A DNA stretch of 14,328 nt, from contig CAVCUQ010000037.1 of the NCBI GenBank assembly GCA_963605425.1, positions 1 through 14,328 of the forward strand, written 5' to 3'. Shown here one piece after another: positions 14,322 to 14,328 of this stretch. The stretch comes from JAEELC01 sp963605425. GTDB lineage: Bacteria > Bacillota_I > Bacilli_A > Acholeplasmatales > Anaeroplasmataceae. The translations under genes and the position numbers were made by a program. Position 1 is the stretch's first letter. The number at the start of each line of letters is the position of its first letter. The notes beneath the pieces are model-generated. The model had not been told where the DNA came from and ran no database searches. It saw only the letters and a program-made list of their open reading frames with translations.

Positions 14322-14328
14322 GGGCTGT

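Noticed and set aside
1..14328. Integrated prophage or mobile element
   Set aside because: No integrase, attachment sites or host flanking genes; the ITRs and complete gene set point to a free linear phage genome.

Overview
The window reads as a nearly complete linear genome of a small, AT-rich, phi29-like podophage (picovirus type, about 14 kb) whose host reads TGA as tryptophan (translation table 4). Three lines of evidence support this. A 203-bp perfect inverted repeat lies near the two ends (446-648 and 14119-14321). Two convergent transcription units meet at one bidirectional terminator (8853-8878). The gene set is recognisably phi29-like: major capsid, tail knob, upper collar, lower collar, gp16-type packaging ATPase and a protein-primed-type family B DNA polymerase. 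Under the standard code many genes look broken. With TGA as Trp, 25 in-frame TGA codons restore full-length proteins, often at positions where Trp is expected. The likely host is a Mollicutes or similar gut bacterium. No peptidoglycan hydrolase gene is visible, which agrees with a wall-less host (inference).

Left end, 1-802: G-poor tandem repeats (70-bp and 42/43-bp units), then two copies of a double-hairpin element, the inverted terminal repeat, a promoter just inside it, and a 120-nt region that folds as a three-way junction. That fold has the topology of phi29 packaging RNA, including a bulge-to-loop complementarity. Plus strand, 803-8843 (late genes): scaffold candidate, major capsid protein, tail knob, a coiled-coil protein of unknown role, connector (portal), lower collar, a small membrane protein (holin candidate) and a fibre protein ending in eight exact 78-bp leucine-rich repeats. 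Neighbouring genes mostly overlap or abut, with stop/start coupling.

Minus strand, 13910-8880 (early and replication genes): a ribbon-helix-helix regulator, four small unknown genes, an SF3 helicase, a very short family B polymerase palm, a terminal-protein candidate and the packaging ATPase. Two promoters share the core ATTGTATAATA with the late promoter, and a perfect inverted repeat sits at the predicted start of the outer one.

Inferred working: the terminal protein and PolB start replication at the termini. The SF3 helicase, absent from phi29, may supply the unwinding that the reduced polymerase cannot. The RHH protein probably controls the minus-strand promoters. The ATPase and the predicted pRNA package DNA through the connector. 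The most unusual points are the pRNA-like RNA, the polymerase with no exonuclease domain and no TGA codons, its pairing with an SF3 helicase, and the double-hairpin element shared by the genome ends and the leader of the capsid gene.
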